The position numbers and the translations under genes were made by a program. From IMG/VR virus record IMGVR_UViG_3300008050_000204, positions 1 through 29,149 of that record: DNA of 29,149 bases. One strand, given 5' to 3'. This document shows, piece by piece, positions 16,001 to 22,853 of this stretch; positions within the stretch are counted from its first letter, which is position 1, and each line of letters starts with the position of its first letter. The notes below the pieces were generated by a model that made no database searches, had not been told where the DNA came from, and saw only the letters and a list, made by a program, of their open reading frames with translations. This DNA is from a virus.

Positions 16001-18902
16001 AGGAGGTGCAGCTATTGTATCCCTTAATCTATATAATGCCCTATTCCCAACACAAATAACTAACAATATGTTGTTTAATGGCTATGCTTTTGGAAATGGG
16101 CTAGAGAGCAATAGAATAAAAGATGACTATAACGCACCAACCCTAGAATATAGCCCTCGTGTAAGCACTATCATAGATGATTATAAGCAAGAGCGAAGGG
16201 GAGATAGTATGACGTATAGTGCAACCTATGGGTTACTTATAAATGGGTTTAATGACTTTAACTTATCTCAAGGCAATTGGAAAGATTTAGATATCTCTTT
16301 TGGCTCTATTCAAAAATTATATGCACGAGATACTAATGTTCTTGTTCTACAGCAGAATAAGGTATCTCACGTTCTTTATGGTAAAACTCTATTATCTGAT
16401 GCTGTAGGAGGAGGGCAAGTAGTAACTATTCCCGAAGTTTTAGGAAGTCAAGTTAGCTATATAGGGGAATATGGAATCAGTAATAACCCAGAATCTTTTG
16501 CTGACTGGGGGAGCGAGATTTACTTTAGCGATGAGCGCCGGGGGTGTGTAGTATCTCTACAAGGAATGGCTCTTACAGAAGTGAGTAGTTTGGGGTTAAG
16601 AGATTATTTTAAAAACTTTTATACTGAGACTTCTCAAAGTGTGAAACTGGGAGCAATCGACCCTTATAGCGAAAAATATAATCTAGCGGGAATTGATTTG
16701 CCACTGCCATGCAGTTTTAAAGTTCAAGTTAAGGGAGGTGCTTACTTGGCAAGTGGAGATGATTTTTATACTGGAAGCAGTGCTGGAACTAGGTGTTTTA
16801 TTGTAGAAACCGATGCCTCATGGTCAGTTATAGCTGTGGGTGCTCCTGCCTGGGTTCTATCTATTACTCCTACTAGTGGTTCAGGCAATGGGGGAGTATG
16901 TATAAATTTGTCAGGAACACTAGGTTCTAATAGAAGTTTTATATTGCGATTCTCAGCTTGTGGAACCACCTTCGATGTGAATATATTGCAACGAGGTATT
17001 CCAGAGGAAGTTGTGGTAGTACCTATTGTAGTCGTTAACCCTAAAGATTCTGGACAAATATTAAATCCTAGTTATGCCTATCCCGGATATACGGGGGCGG
17101 GAGGCGACTTGGACTTGCCAGGGACTATTGGCCCTGTTGGAACTATAGGGGAATGGGGCGGATCGAGTGGATGGGCTCCTAATGATGGGATACCCGATAT
17201 TGGAGATACAGTTACTTTTAGAGGGCCAGGAAACTTTGCATTGGAGGCTAACAAGGGATTTGAAGAAGGATTAAATAACGAGATGTCATATTTGGTATCT
17301 TTTATAGAGTATGGACCTAACGATCTATCTACCATCCAAGCGGCGGCCATTCCCATAGCTCCTGTATATATTGCGCCAGAACAACGGTGGGATGGACCAT
17401 TTGTGTACAACAACCCTGGAAATGATAAATATTTATATCTCCTATGGGATTATACTGATAGGATTCCAATGGGGACAACTGGAAGTTCGTTAGGGAAATT
17501 GGGAACTAATCATGTAGTCCTCGATTTTGGAACTGATGTGGGAACGGCTCAAGTCACCTATGATGCCAATACCACCCCCAATAGGTTCGTAGTAAAATAC
17601 AACAATTCAGTAGTAGGAGATACCGGCTACGTTGGGTTAAACACTTTGGCTAATTACAATGATTTAATAGCTGCAGGGGTCCCCGACTCAGAAATAAGTT
17701 TAGTTTTCCCATATGATGGCTTAGTAAATAACGGGGTAGGAACTATTGACTTTAATAAATATTCTACTGATATTACTACAGGAGAGTTAGATGTGTATAC
17801 TAAAATAACACCACTTGACGGTTGGGATGCAGGCACAATAGCTCCTTCTCTTACGGGATTCCTAATTAATAATACTCCTAGAAATACGGAATTTGATGTA
17901 TGTCCCGATACACCAGGGACGGGATACTTCCACAATGGACTTGGTCTGACCCCTGTTGTAGGAGATACCATATATACTATTGCTGATGGATCACAGATTT
18001 TTCAAGGCGATAACGCTTATTATGCTACAGGAGTGGCAGGTCCTTTAAATACGTGGGTGATTATTACCAATAGAGGAGTGGTTTCTACAGTAGGAAGTTG
18101 TGCGTGTGCTGAGGTTGCGATACCTGTTATTTTTGCTACTACCATCCCATTACAAATAGGTGCTCAAGTAAATATGTCATTAGAAGCAACAAATAATCCT
18201 ACCTCATGGGAGATCTTGTCGAGTTGCGATAATTACACCTTGTTTGGTGGAGATTCAGGAGGTACGTTTACAGGAACAAATTGTTACTCGTCATTGGCTA
18301 AAGTAGTAGTAGTAGCTAAAGGGGAATATATAGTGACGGAGTATGTAGGAGGTACAGTATCAAAAATAATGGGTGATGCGACAGCCACATTTGCGCAAGG
18401 ACAAGTTTCTCCAAATAGCCATTTCCCTCCCGGTATAACTTTAAGCCAAGAGGGTATGCTAACAGGAGAGGCTAATAAACCGGGTATTTATACTCTTTAT
18501 TTAAGAGCTACAAATTGCTTCGGGCCAAGCCTAGATTCTGCCGTGGTGATTGAGGTGGAGTCACCGGGGTACAATAGATTCTATATGAATGGGTCTACTG
18601 ACTTTGATACAGCACTTTTGGCGTGTGGAGCGATAGTCCCTGGAGGCGAAACTAGATTTTACCATGATGGTCAGTGGAATAATAATTCGGAATACCCCAT
18701 GCTTAATGACGTTGTTTATTTAGGGCAAATGAGTCCAGATGGAGATTATGTTGGGGAGGGGGTAAACAACATGGAGGATATCTACGATTCATACTATCAT
18801 AGATTTAATGGAGGAAATAAATGGTACGTGAGGGCTGATGGTGTAGCCATTCAAATTGCCATTGATGGAACTGTTATAGGAATATTCACTTGTGGTCCAT
18901 GA
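13089..18902 (+). CDS. Giant tail stabilisation/muzzle-like protein with BACON and Ig-like domains
   Basis: The 1937-aa protein opens with a stabilisation-protein signature at 16-54 (NKDDDERLLPPGEFRDAQNV, GSDIGAVENTKGN), as in P22 gp10-like and crAss muzzle proteins. The body to about 1210 fits a large beta-propeller-like tail part, ending near AIDPYSEKYNLAGIDL. A BACON domain follows at about 1240-1302: W1245 in DASWSV, then GSGNGGVCINL, then a final strand ending LQRG with Q1301. BACON is a Bacteroidetes domain thought to bind glycans or mucin. Residues 1601-1673 and 1840-1935 are two copies of a Cys-bounded module. An Ig-like (He_PIG type) domain with PPGITLSQEGMLTG and GIYTLYLRATN lies at about 1760-1824. 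It probably forms the tail end and carries adhesion domains. The first 1200 residues are the tail core and the last 700 the surface decoration. Confidence 0.8.
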   Translation: MASQNLSRSFVKGIMNKDDDERLLPPGEFRDAQNVSIGTNEGSDIGAVENTKGNINISNLGPTGSGLLTADAKCLGAISYPEEFKIYWFVRDGLISYIFEFDETNDVTTTVVADDRIVGTNVLDFQIAPITTESYLITGGNYYDGYLFWTDNYNQPRNLNIGRAKTNTANYGNAWLTRPVSEGGSLSVFDVNVIVQPPQAGPYITMVNNGTEENNLEERFVEFSYRWKYQDNRYSALSPFSATAFQPGIFQYDYVSGINKAMINVYNEVTIKFNTGMPQVEEIQIVMRDTGKSNIYIVENISKSDLGYASNIDKTLTFDNSKIYTVLSKEQLGRLYDNVPLKAQAQEIVGRRLLYGNYLEFRDLVSMGEPMGLRYTVGYNSLDLTPNATQQGYRTFRSDRDYEIGIAYLDEFQRQTTVLTPPTITTGALQSYNTVYIPPSQSASANDIQVEIFNYAPDWATHYRLYIKQRKEDYYNIFPFIFYQEGAYRWFKIERADVDKVPLGKYLIAKSDELGPTFSNTQYKVLDVGAQELNFLGNNEPPGLYFKIGVDGGEFDEKNLTNITSYSKGCIGKWGKWVKQSYYPFPVFNWRQYTNTSSPSQSFPSDQKWHWENVNHPIHYPKKTGSLNDVIIVDPTTSPDQSAFLADDRLSIIIRAGNTFDVFSWKQGTMMIGEAITGGPQTISGLGNGYQIEFPSGIGYQLGDRWVINIRSKRHWGSYSGNSSAQGTQGESLGGGNWHGVAGGVTTGIVGTYSSSGAMIDRKEGGKEGGWGIIPNDNFVTVGASNDIHNEDATDKPIKAGAQISFNYIKMLNQRTGGQNYDTPYQGPYTSSREYANIEEWFWEDEIYKVFKQLDGSGTDIGYRNVFFRRGYDWVFHGSWTSIETHAISSLAYPPVRMIIKGEGEWKNSMRAFVWVSMTIIQPENPIFFETVPIDNDSDLFHEIYTSDPLALLKAPTGENLHTGNYASQSIGGAAIVSLNLYNALFPTQITNNMLFNGYAFGNGLESNRIKDDYNAPTLEYSPRVSTIIDDYKQERRGDSMTYSATYGLLINGFNDFNLSQGNWKDLDISFGSIQKLYARDTNVLVLQQNKVSHVLYGKTLLSDAVGGGQVVTIPEVLGSQVSYIGEYGISNNPESFADWGSEIYFSDERRGCVVSLQGMALTEVSSLGLRDYFKNFYTETSQSVKLGAIDPYSEKYNLAGIDLPLPCSFKVQVKGGAYLASGDDFYTGSSAGTRCFIVETDASWSVIAVGAPAWVLSITPTSGSGNGGVCINLSGTLGSNRSFILRFSACGTTFDVNILQRGIPEEVVVVPIVVVNPKDSGQILNPSYAYPGYTGAGGDLDLPGTIGPVGTIGEWGGSSGWAPNDGIPDIGDTVTFRGPGNFALEANKGFEEGLNNEMSYLVSFIEYGPNDLSTIQAAAIPIAPVYIAPEQRWDGPFVYNNPGNDKYLYLLWDYTDRIPMGTTGSSLGKLGTNHVVLDFGTDVGTAQVTYDANTTPNRFVVKYNNSVVGDTGYVGLNTLANYNDLIAAGVPDSEISLVFPYDGLVNNGVGTIDFNKYSTDITTGELDVYTKITPLDGWDAGTIAPSLTGFLINNTPRNTEFDVCPDTPGTGYFHNGLGLTPVVGDTIYTIADGSQIFQGDNAYYATGVAGPLNTWVIITNRGVVSTVGSCACAEVAIPVIFATTIPLQIGAQVNMSLEATNNPTSWEILSSCDNYTLFGGDSGGTFTGTNCYSSLAKVVVVAKGEYIVTEYVGGTVSKIMGDATATFAQGQVSPNSHFPPGITLSQEGMLTGEANKPGIYTLYLRATNCFGPSLDSAVVIEVESPGYNRFYMNGSTDFDTALLACGAIVPGGETRFYHDGQWNNNSEYPMLNDVVYLGQMSPDGDYVGEGVNNMEDIYDSYYHRFNGGNKWYVRADGVAIQIAIDGTVIGIFTCGP

Positions 18903-18927
18903 TCCATAAAAACATAAACATATTATA

Positions 18928-19671
18928 ATGGCAGAAATTACTCTTACATTTTCTAATAGGCTTCAAGGATGGACATCTTTTTTCTCTTTTCATCCTGAAT
19001 GGATGATTGGTATGAACAATGTGTTTTATACCATGAAAGCAGGGGAGTTATATCGACATCGAGATAATACTGTTGACAGAAATACCTTTTATGGGGTGTA
19101 TGGAGACTCCACTATTACCAATGTTTTTAATGATCAGCCTATGGATGCTAAGATGTTTAAAACAATTGGGTTAGAGTCTACGCACCCATGGAGGGCGGTG
19201 GTAACCACTGACTTGGAGAATGGACAAATACAGACAGATTGGTACTTACGTAAAGAAGGAGATTGGTATGGCAATATCCGACGAAATGACAATAATACTG
19301 ACTTAGATCTTATGTCTGCTCAAGGAATAGGGACTGCCGCCGCTGTAGTAGGAGTTGTACCTGGAATTATAACTATAACTTTTGGATTCAATATAAACCA
19401 AATGGTAAATGTTGGGGATGTTGTTTACAAAAATAATGTACTAGCAGGAGACTTAATTGGGACCATTACATTTATTGACAAGAATGTTATAGAAGTTACA
19501 GTCTCCACTAATGCTCCAGTTCCAGGGGATTTTATCTTAGCAATTAAAGACTCGGTGGCTGAATCTTATGGCTCTAGAGGATATTATATGGAGGTTCAAC
19601 TTATCAATAGTCTTACGACGGCAGTAGAAATGTTTTCAATGAAGAGTGAGGCATTTAAAAGTTATCCTTAA
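18928..19671 (+). CDS. Conserved tail structural protein (247 aa)
   Basis: The first 120 residues have a distinctive conserved-looking pattern: FFSFHPEWMIGMNNVFYT, LYRHRDNTVDRNTFYG and VFNDQPMDAKMFKTIGLE. A beta segment follows at about 131-208 (VNVGDVVYKN, DLIGTITFID) that looks like an insertion. The protein then returns to the core (SYGSRGYYMEVQLI). I recognise the pattern as a virion protein that follows the large stabilisation protein in Bacteroidetes phages. A tail hub or tail-tip subunit is a reasonable guess but is not shown by the sequence. It is 25 bp downstream of the muzzle-like gene with no promoter-like site, so it shares its transcript. The next gene has its own promoter. Confidence 0.6.
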   Translation: MAEITLTFSNRLQGWTSFFSFHPEWMIGMNNVFYTMKAGELYRHRDNTVDRNTFYGVYGDSTITNVFNDQPMDAKMFKTIGLESTHPWRAVVTTDLENGQIQTDWYLRKEGDWYGNIRRNDNNTDLDLMSAQGIGTAAAVVGVVPGIITITFGFNINQMVNVGDVVYKNNVLAGDLIGTITFIDKNVIEVTVSTNAPVPGDFILAIKDSVAESYGSRGYYMEVQLINSLTTAVEMFSMKSEAFKSYP

Positions 19672-19672
19672 T

Positions 19673-19690
19673 TTAGTATCTTTGTAATAA
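19673..19690 (+). promoter_or_regulatory. Late promoter-like site touching the GNAT start codon
   Basis: TTAGTATCTTTGTAATAA overlaps the GNAT start, its last A being the A of the ATG at 19690. The TATCTTTG box (19677-19684) ends only five bases before the ATG. With the usual Bacteroidetes spacing of a few bases from box to transcription start, the mRNA would have almost no leader. It probably drives 19690 to beyond the window end. Confidence 0.6.
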
Positions 19691-20097
19691 TGGAGTTCCA
19701 AGTAAGACTATTACGAGAAGGAGATTACGAAAACACTTTAGTTAAATGGTGGAAAGATTGGAAATGGGCCGCTCCTTCTAAGGACTTTCTTCCTGAAGAT
19801 GGAATAGGTGGCTTGATGGTATCAAAAGGGGACAACGACATTTGTGCGGGGTTTATTTATTTTACTAATTCAAAGGCCGCTTGGTGTGAATTTGTTATTT
19901 CCAATAAAGAGTATAAAGAGAAAGATAGAGGAGATGCCATTAAGGTTTTATTAGAGTCTTTATCTGCGATTAGTAAAGAAAGAGGGGTAAAATATGTATA
20001 TAGCTCTTTAAAGAGCAATAGTTTAATAGAGAAATATAAAGAATGTGGGTATATTCAAGGAGATACTGGATGTACGGAATTAATTAAAATTTTATGA
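19690..20097 (+). CDS. GNAT-like N-acetyltransferase in the virion operon
   Basis: The 135-aa protein has the GNAT strand order. A first strand is in MEFQVRLLREGDY, followed by a WWKDWKW loop. A beta-hairpin follows (GGLMVSKGDNDICAGFIYFTN), then the core strand AAWCEFVIS. The motif A-like helix is entered through EKDRGDAIKVLLESL (about 75-90), and a final KSNSLIEKYKECGYI segment is typical of GNAT C-termini. The canonical R/Q-x-x-G-x-A acetyl-CoA loop is present only loosely (R-G-D-A), so cofactor binding is plausible but unproven. Related small GNAT proteins beside tail genes are common in Bacteroidetes phages, and their substrate is unknown. It is first in a run with two presumed ejected proteins and the giant polyvalent protein, with one base between it and the next gene. 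A host-modifying or virion-modifying role is possible. Confidence 0.7.
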   Translation: MEFQVRLLREGDYENTLVKWWKDWKWAAPSKDFLPEDGIGGLMVSKGDNDICAGFIYFTNSKAAWCEFVISNKEYKEKDRGDAIKVLLESLSAISKERGVKYVYSSLKSNSLIEKYKECGYIQGDTGCTELIKIL

Positions 20098-20098
20098 T

Positions 20099-20638
20099 AT
20101 GGCAGCAATAACATCAGTATTAGTAGCCGTGGGTGGCTTAGGGATGAGCATCCATCAGATGATAAAGCAAAATAAATTAAAAAGAGAAGCCGAAGCGGGG
20201 GGTATTGCTGCGACTAATCGAGTTAAGGGCGTTACTGTTCAGAATGAACTAGCAGGACTTCAAGCCGATACCGAAGCCATAGAACGAACAAAAGAACGTC
20301 AAGCCCAAAGAGATGCTACTACTATCCCTACTATTCAAAAGGATGCCCGATCAGCTATGGGTGGCGCCGTCAATATTGCAGAGATTGGTCGTCAAGAAGA
20401 TTTAGACTTAACTGCGGACACTGCCAAGAGGCTATATGATCGTGATGTTAAAGTTCTAGAGAAAGACCAAGCCATTGAAGAAGAAAGAGCTACACGAGAG
20501 TATGATACAGCGCTATTGGAAGCCGAGGGATATGGCAAGATGGAAGCCGATGCCCAAGCGAATTATAACGTAGCAGCGGGGAGTGCTATGGCTTTGGGAG
20601 GAGATTTGGCATCAGGAATAAAAGAAAAATGGGGTTAA
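20099..20638 (+). CDS. Internal virion (ejection) protein candidate (179 aa)
   Basis: The first 20 residues (MAAITSVLVAVGGLGMSIHQ) are hydrophobic and Gly-rich, like a short membrane-active helix. The rest is charged and helical, with long Ala/Glu/Lys/Arg helices (QADTEAIERTKERQAQRDAT, RDVKVLEKDQAIEEERATRE). It ends in a Gly-rich segment (NYNVAAGSAMALGGDLASG). A hydrophobic N-terminus with a long helical body resembles T7 gp14-type inner core proteins, which leave the head first and help form the channel across the cell envelope. No sequence identity to T7 gp14 is claimed. Position before the two other large cargo candidates supports the idea. Its stop codon directly abuts the next ATG (TAAATG). 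Confidence 0.5.
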   Translation: MAAITSVLVAVGGLGMSIHQMIKQNKLKREAEAGGIAATNRVKGVTVQNELAGLQADTEAIERTKERQAQRDATTIPTIQKDARSAMGGAVNIAEIGRQEDLDLTADTAKRLYDRDVKVLEKDQAIEEERATREYDTALLEAEGYGKMEADAQANYNVAAGSAMALGGDLASGIKEKWG

Positions 20639-22852
20639 ATGGCAAATGCATTAGGATATCAAAAACGAGAAGAAGGTGAAGGCGCCTTTGATATAGGAGG
20701 AGCAGCGAGGACTCAAGCCGGAAAGATACAAATTGCTCAGAAATTAGAACAACAAAAAAGGGATAAACTTACAGCGGAGTATGATGAGTCTATTCGCAAA
20801 ATTAAAAGCACAGAAGCTAAAAGCAAGGGCTTTAACAATTGGATGCAAGAGCAAATCACTAAAGTCACTAAACAAAAATATGACGACTTCCAAGCATTGA
20901 AAAAAAATAAGGGGCGTAATGATAATGAATACCGCCGCAAGAACACGAATATGGACGCCTCTTGGCAGGCATTAGCTACCAGGGCACAAGATTGGAACAA
21001 ACACTATGAGGAAGGTATTAATACTGTAGCAAGTGGAAAAGGTTCTGATTTCATGGCTGCTATGTTGCAAGAAGATTCTAAGATAGGCGATTTTTCCGAC
21101 TTAGATATGATCATTGATGCCGATGGCAATATGGAGTTACAAGGCACCCGTGCGGGAGGTCTAGTAACGAAAAGCCTTACTAGCATCCTCGCTCCTGAGA
21201 ATAGTTATGATGAGGCTATAGATGTTTCTAAGTCCTTAAACAAGATGGTAGGGGATTTGCCTAAAACTAAAGTGAAACAAGCTGATGGCACTTACCTTGA
21301 AAGCCAATCCGAGCACCCTGACTTTAACGGTCAGAGGCTTCTTAATGTTGACGCCAATACTAGCAATCCTCGTGAAGTAGCGGGGTGGTATAGTGGCCTA
21401 TATGACCACAAGCCTACTTACGTCACAAGTGAGGCTAATCGCATGAAAACTGTAGCCGATTATATGGTATCCGATCTAGGCAAGATGGCTATCCAAGCGA
21501 AAACCCAAGAACTTATAGCAGCGAATACTGGAAACGCAGCTTATACCCCAGCTCAAGCGGCAATAGATGCTGAGATGGCGATTCGGGGAGAACAGCAGAT
21601 GTTAGCCATATCTTTTGCCGAAGTAAAGGGGATTAATACCCCTCAGTTTCAAGGTCATGCTTTCACTATCCCAACGGGAGGGGAACCTATGACGATTACT
21701 TATGATGAGATTGATCCTATAAGTGGAGATGTTAAGTCGGTAACCAAAACCTTTAACCCTGGCGACGAAGTTAATATTGGGGATATGCAACACAAGCGAG
21801 TACGAGCAGACCTCTATAAGAAACAATCTAGTATGGTAGACCACATTCAAACCGGGGGTAAGGCTACTGACAACACGACTAAAAAACTCACCCCTGCACA
21901 AATAGCCCAAAATAAATCTGATACCGCCTTCTATACCGATGTTTCCGATGCGGCGCAATGGGATACTGATGGGTATATTGCTGCTAGTAACGGAAAGTTT
22001 ACTAGAATATCACGTGCCCATAATGGGAAAACAGGAGCTGACTTTAGGTGGACAATGAAAATATATGATAAAAATGGCAACGTAGAGCGTATAGACTATC
22101 CTGTTAAAAAGGACGCTAATAAGGAAGTAATCAAAGATGCCAATGGAGAGCCTGTATTAGATGTAGCGAAAATGGAAGAGCGTCTTGCCGATTATTTGGA
22201 AGGAGGTAAAGCTAAGGCGGGAACAGGAAGATTTAGAAAAGGAAAGGGGAATTATGGCAAAACTCCGTATAAAGCTAAAGGAGGAACGCCCGAAGAGTCT
22301 ATGCGATATTATCCTGTTTCCAAAGGGGCTCAACGCCAAACTGATAAAAATGGGGAGGGAATGTTTATTGGCAAAAAAACCTATCCCCGATTTACGAGGC
22401 CCGTCAAAAATAAGCAGGGAAAATTGGTCGCTGAGTCTGTAGACTCTAATACAGCGATGACCATAATAGAAAAGGGCTATGGTTTGGTGGCCACTGATAC
22501 TTTAAAAGCGCAGAAGAAGAAAGATATCAAGCAATATCTAAGAGGATTTGGATCGGTTCCAGACACTAAGGTGAAGGTAGAGACGTTTGTTCCGAACTCA
22601 GGCCAGGATACTAATCGTGTTACAATTGCCTCCCATTATAAGGGTATGGGACAGATTTCCCTAGATATTGTATCCAACAAACCAGATGCGGCCCAACAAA
22701 AAAGCAATAAAAAACTCATGGAATTAGGCATGAAATATTATCACGCCCGAACCGATAAGCAAAGGGCGGCAATACGAAAGGAAATAAATAAGGCAGCCCC
22801 TTGTATAAATAAGAAAAAAGTTACTTCACGAGGCATAGAAATAGCGTGTTAA
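20639..22852 (+). CDS. Large internal virion protein candidate (737 aa)
   Basis: The first about 130 residues are highly charged helices (QKLEQQKRDKLTAEYDESIR, GFNNWMQEQITKVTKQKYDD). A mixed alpha/beta middle follows, with a long helix pair at about 260-330 (VADYMVSDLGKMAIQAKTQE). The last 230 residues are Lys/Gly-rich with extended strands. The final residues carry two cysteines (PCINKKK... EIAC). There is no signal peptide, catalytic motif or strong hydrophobic segment. Its size and helix-rich start, plus its place between the small internal protein candidate and the giant polyvalent protein, fit a T7 gp15-like or crAss cargo protein packed in the head and ejected. I do not recognise a specific family, and the role is inferred from context. 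Confidence 0.55.
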   Translation: MANALGYQKREEGEGAFDIGGAARTQAGKIQIAQKLEQQKRDKLTAEYDESIRKIKSTEAKSKGFNNWMQEQITKVTKQKYDDFQALKKNKGRNDNEYRRKNTNMDASWQALATRAQDWNKHYEEGINTVASGKGSDFMAAMLQEDSKIGDFSDLDMIIDADGNMELQGTRAGGLVTKSLTSILAPENSYDEAIDVSKSLNKMVGDLPKTKVKQADGTYLESQSEHPDFNGQRLLNVDANTSNPREVAGWYSGLYDHKPTYVTSEANRMKTVADYMVSDLGKMAIQAKTQELIAANTGNAAYTPAQAAIDAEMAIRGEQQMLAISFAEVKGINTPQFQGHAFTIPTGGEPMTITYDEIDPISGDVKSVTKTFNPGDEVNIGDMQHKRVRADLYKKQSSMVDHIQTGGKATDNTTKKLTPAQIAQNKSDTAFYTDVSDAAQWDTDGYIAASNGKFTRISRAHNGKTGADFRWTMKIYDKNGNVERIDYPVKKDANKEVIKDANGEPVLDVAKMEERLADYLEGGKAKAGTGRFRKGKGNYGKTPYKAKGGTPEESMRYYPVSKGAQRQTDKNGEGMFIGKKTYPRFTRPVKNKQGKLVAESVDSNTAMTIIEKGYGLVATDTLKAQKKKDIKQYLRGFGSVPDTKVKVETFVPNSGQDTNRVTIASHYKGMGQISLDIVSNKPDAAQQKSNKKLMELGMKYYHARTDKQRAAIRKEINKAAPCINKKKVTSRGIEIAC

Positions 22853-22853
22853 T

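Noticed and set aside
18304-18317. GTA microsatellite in the muzzle-like gene
   Set aside because: It is only four triplets encoding Val. Length changes would stay in frame, so phase variation is unlikely.
22185-22442. Second forward frame inside the 737-aa gene (85 codons)
   Set aside because: It lies wholly inside the larger gene in another frame, has no leader and encodes only low-complexity charged sequence.
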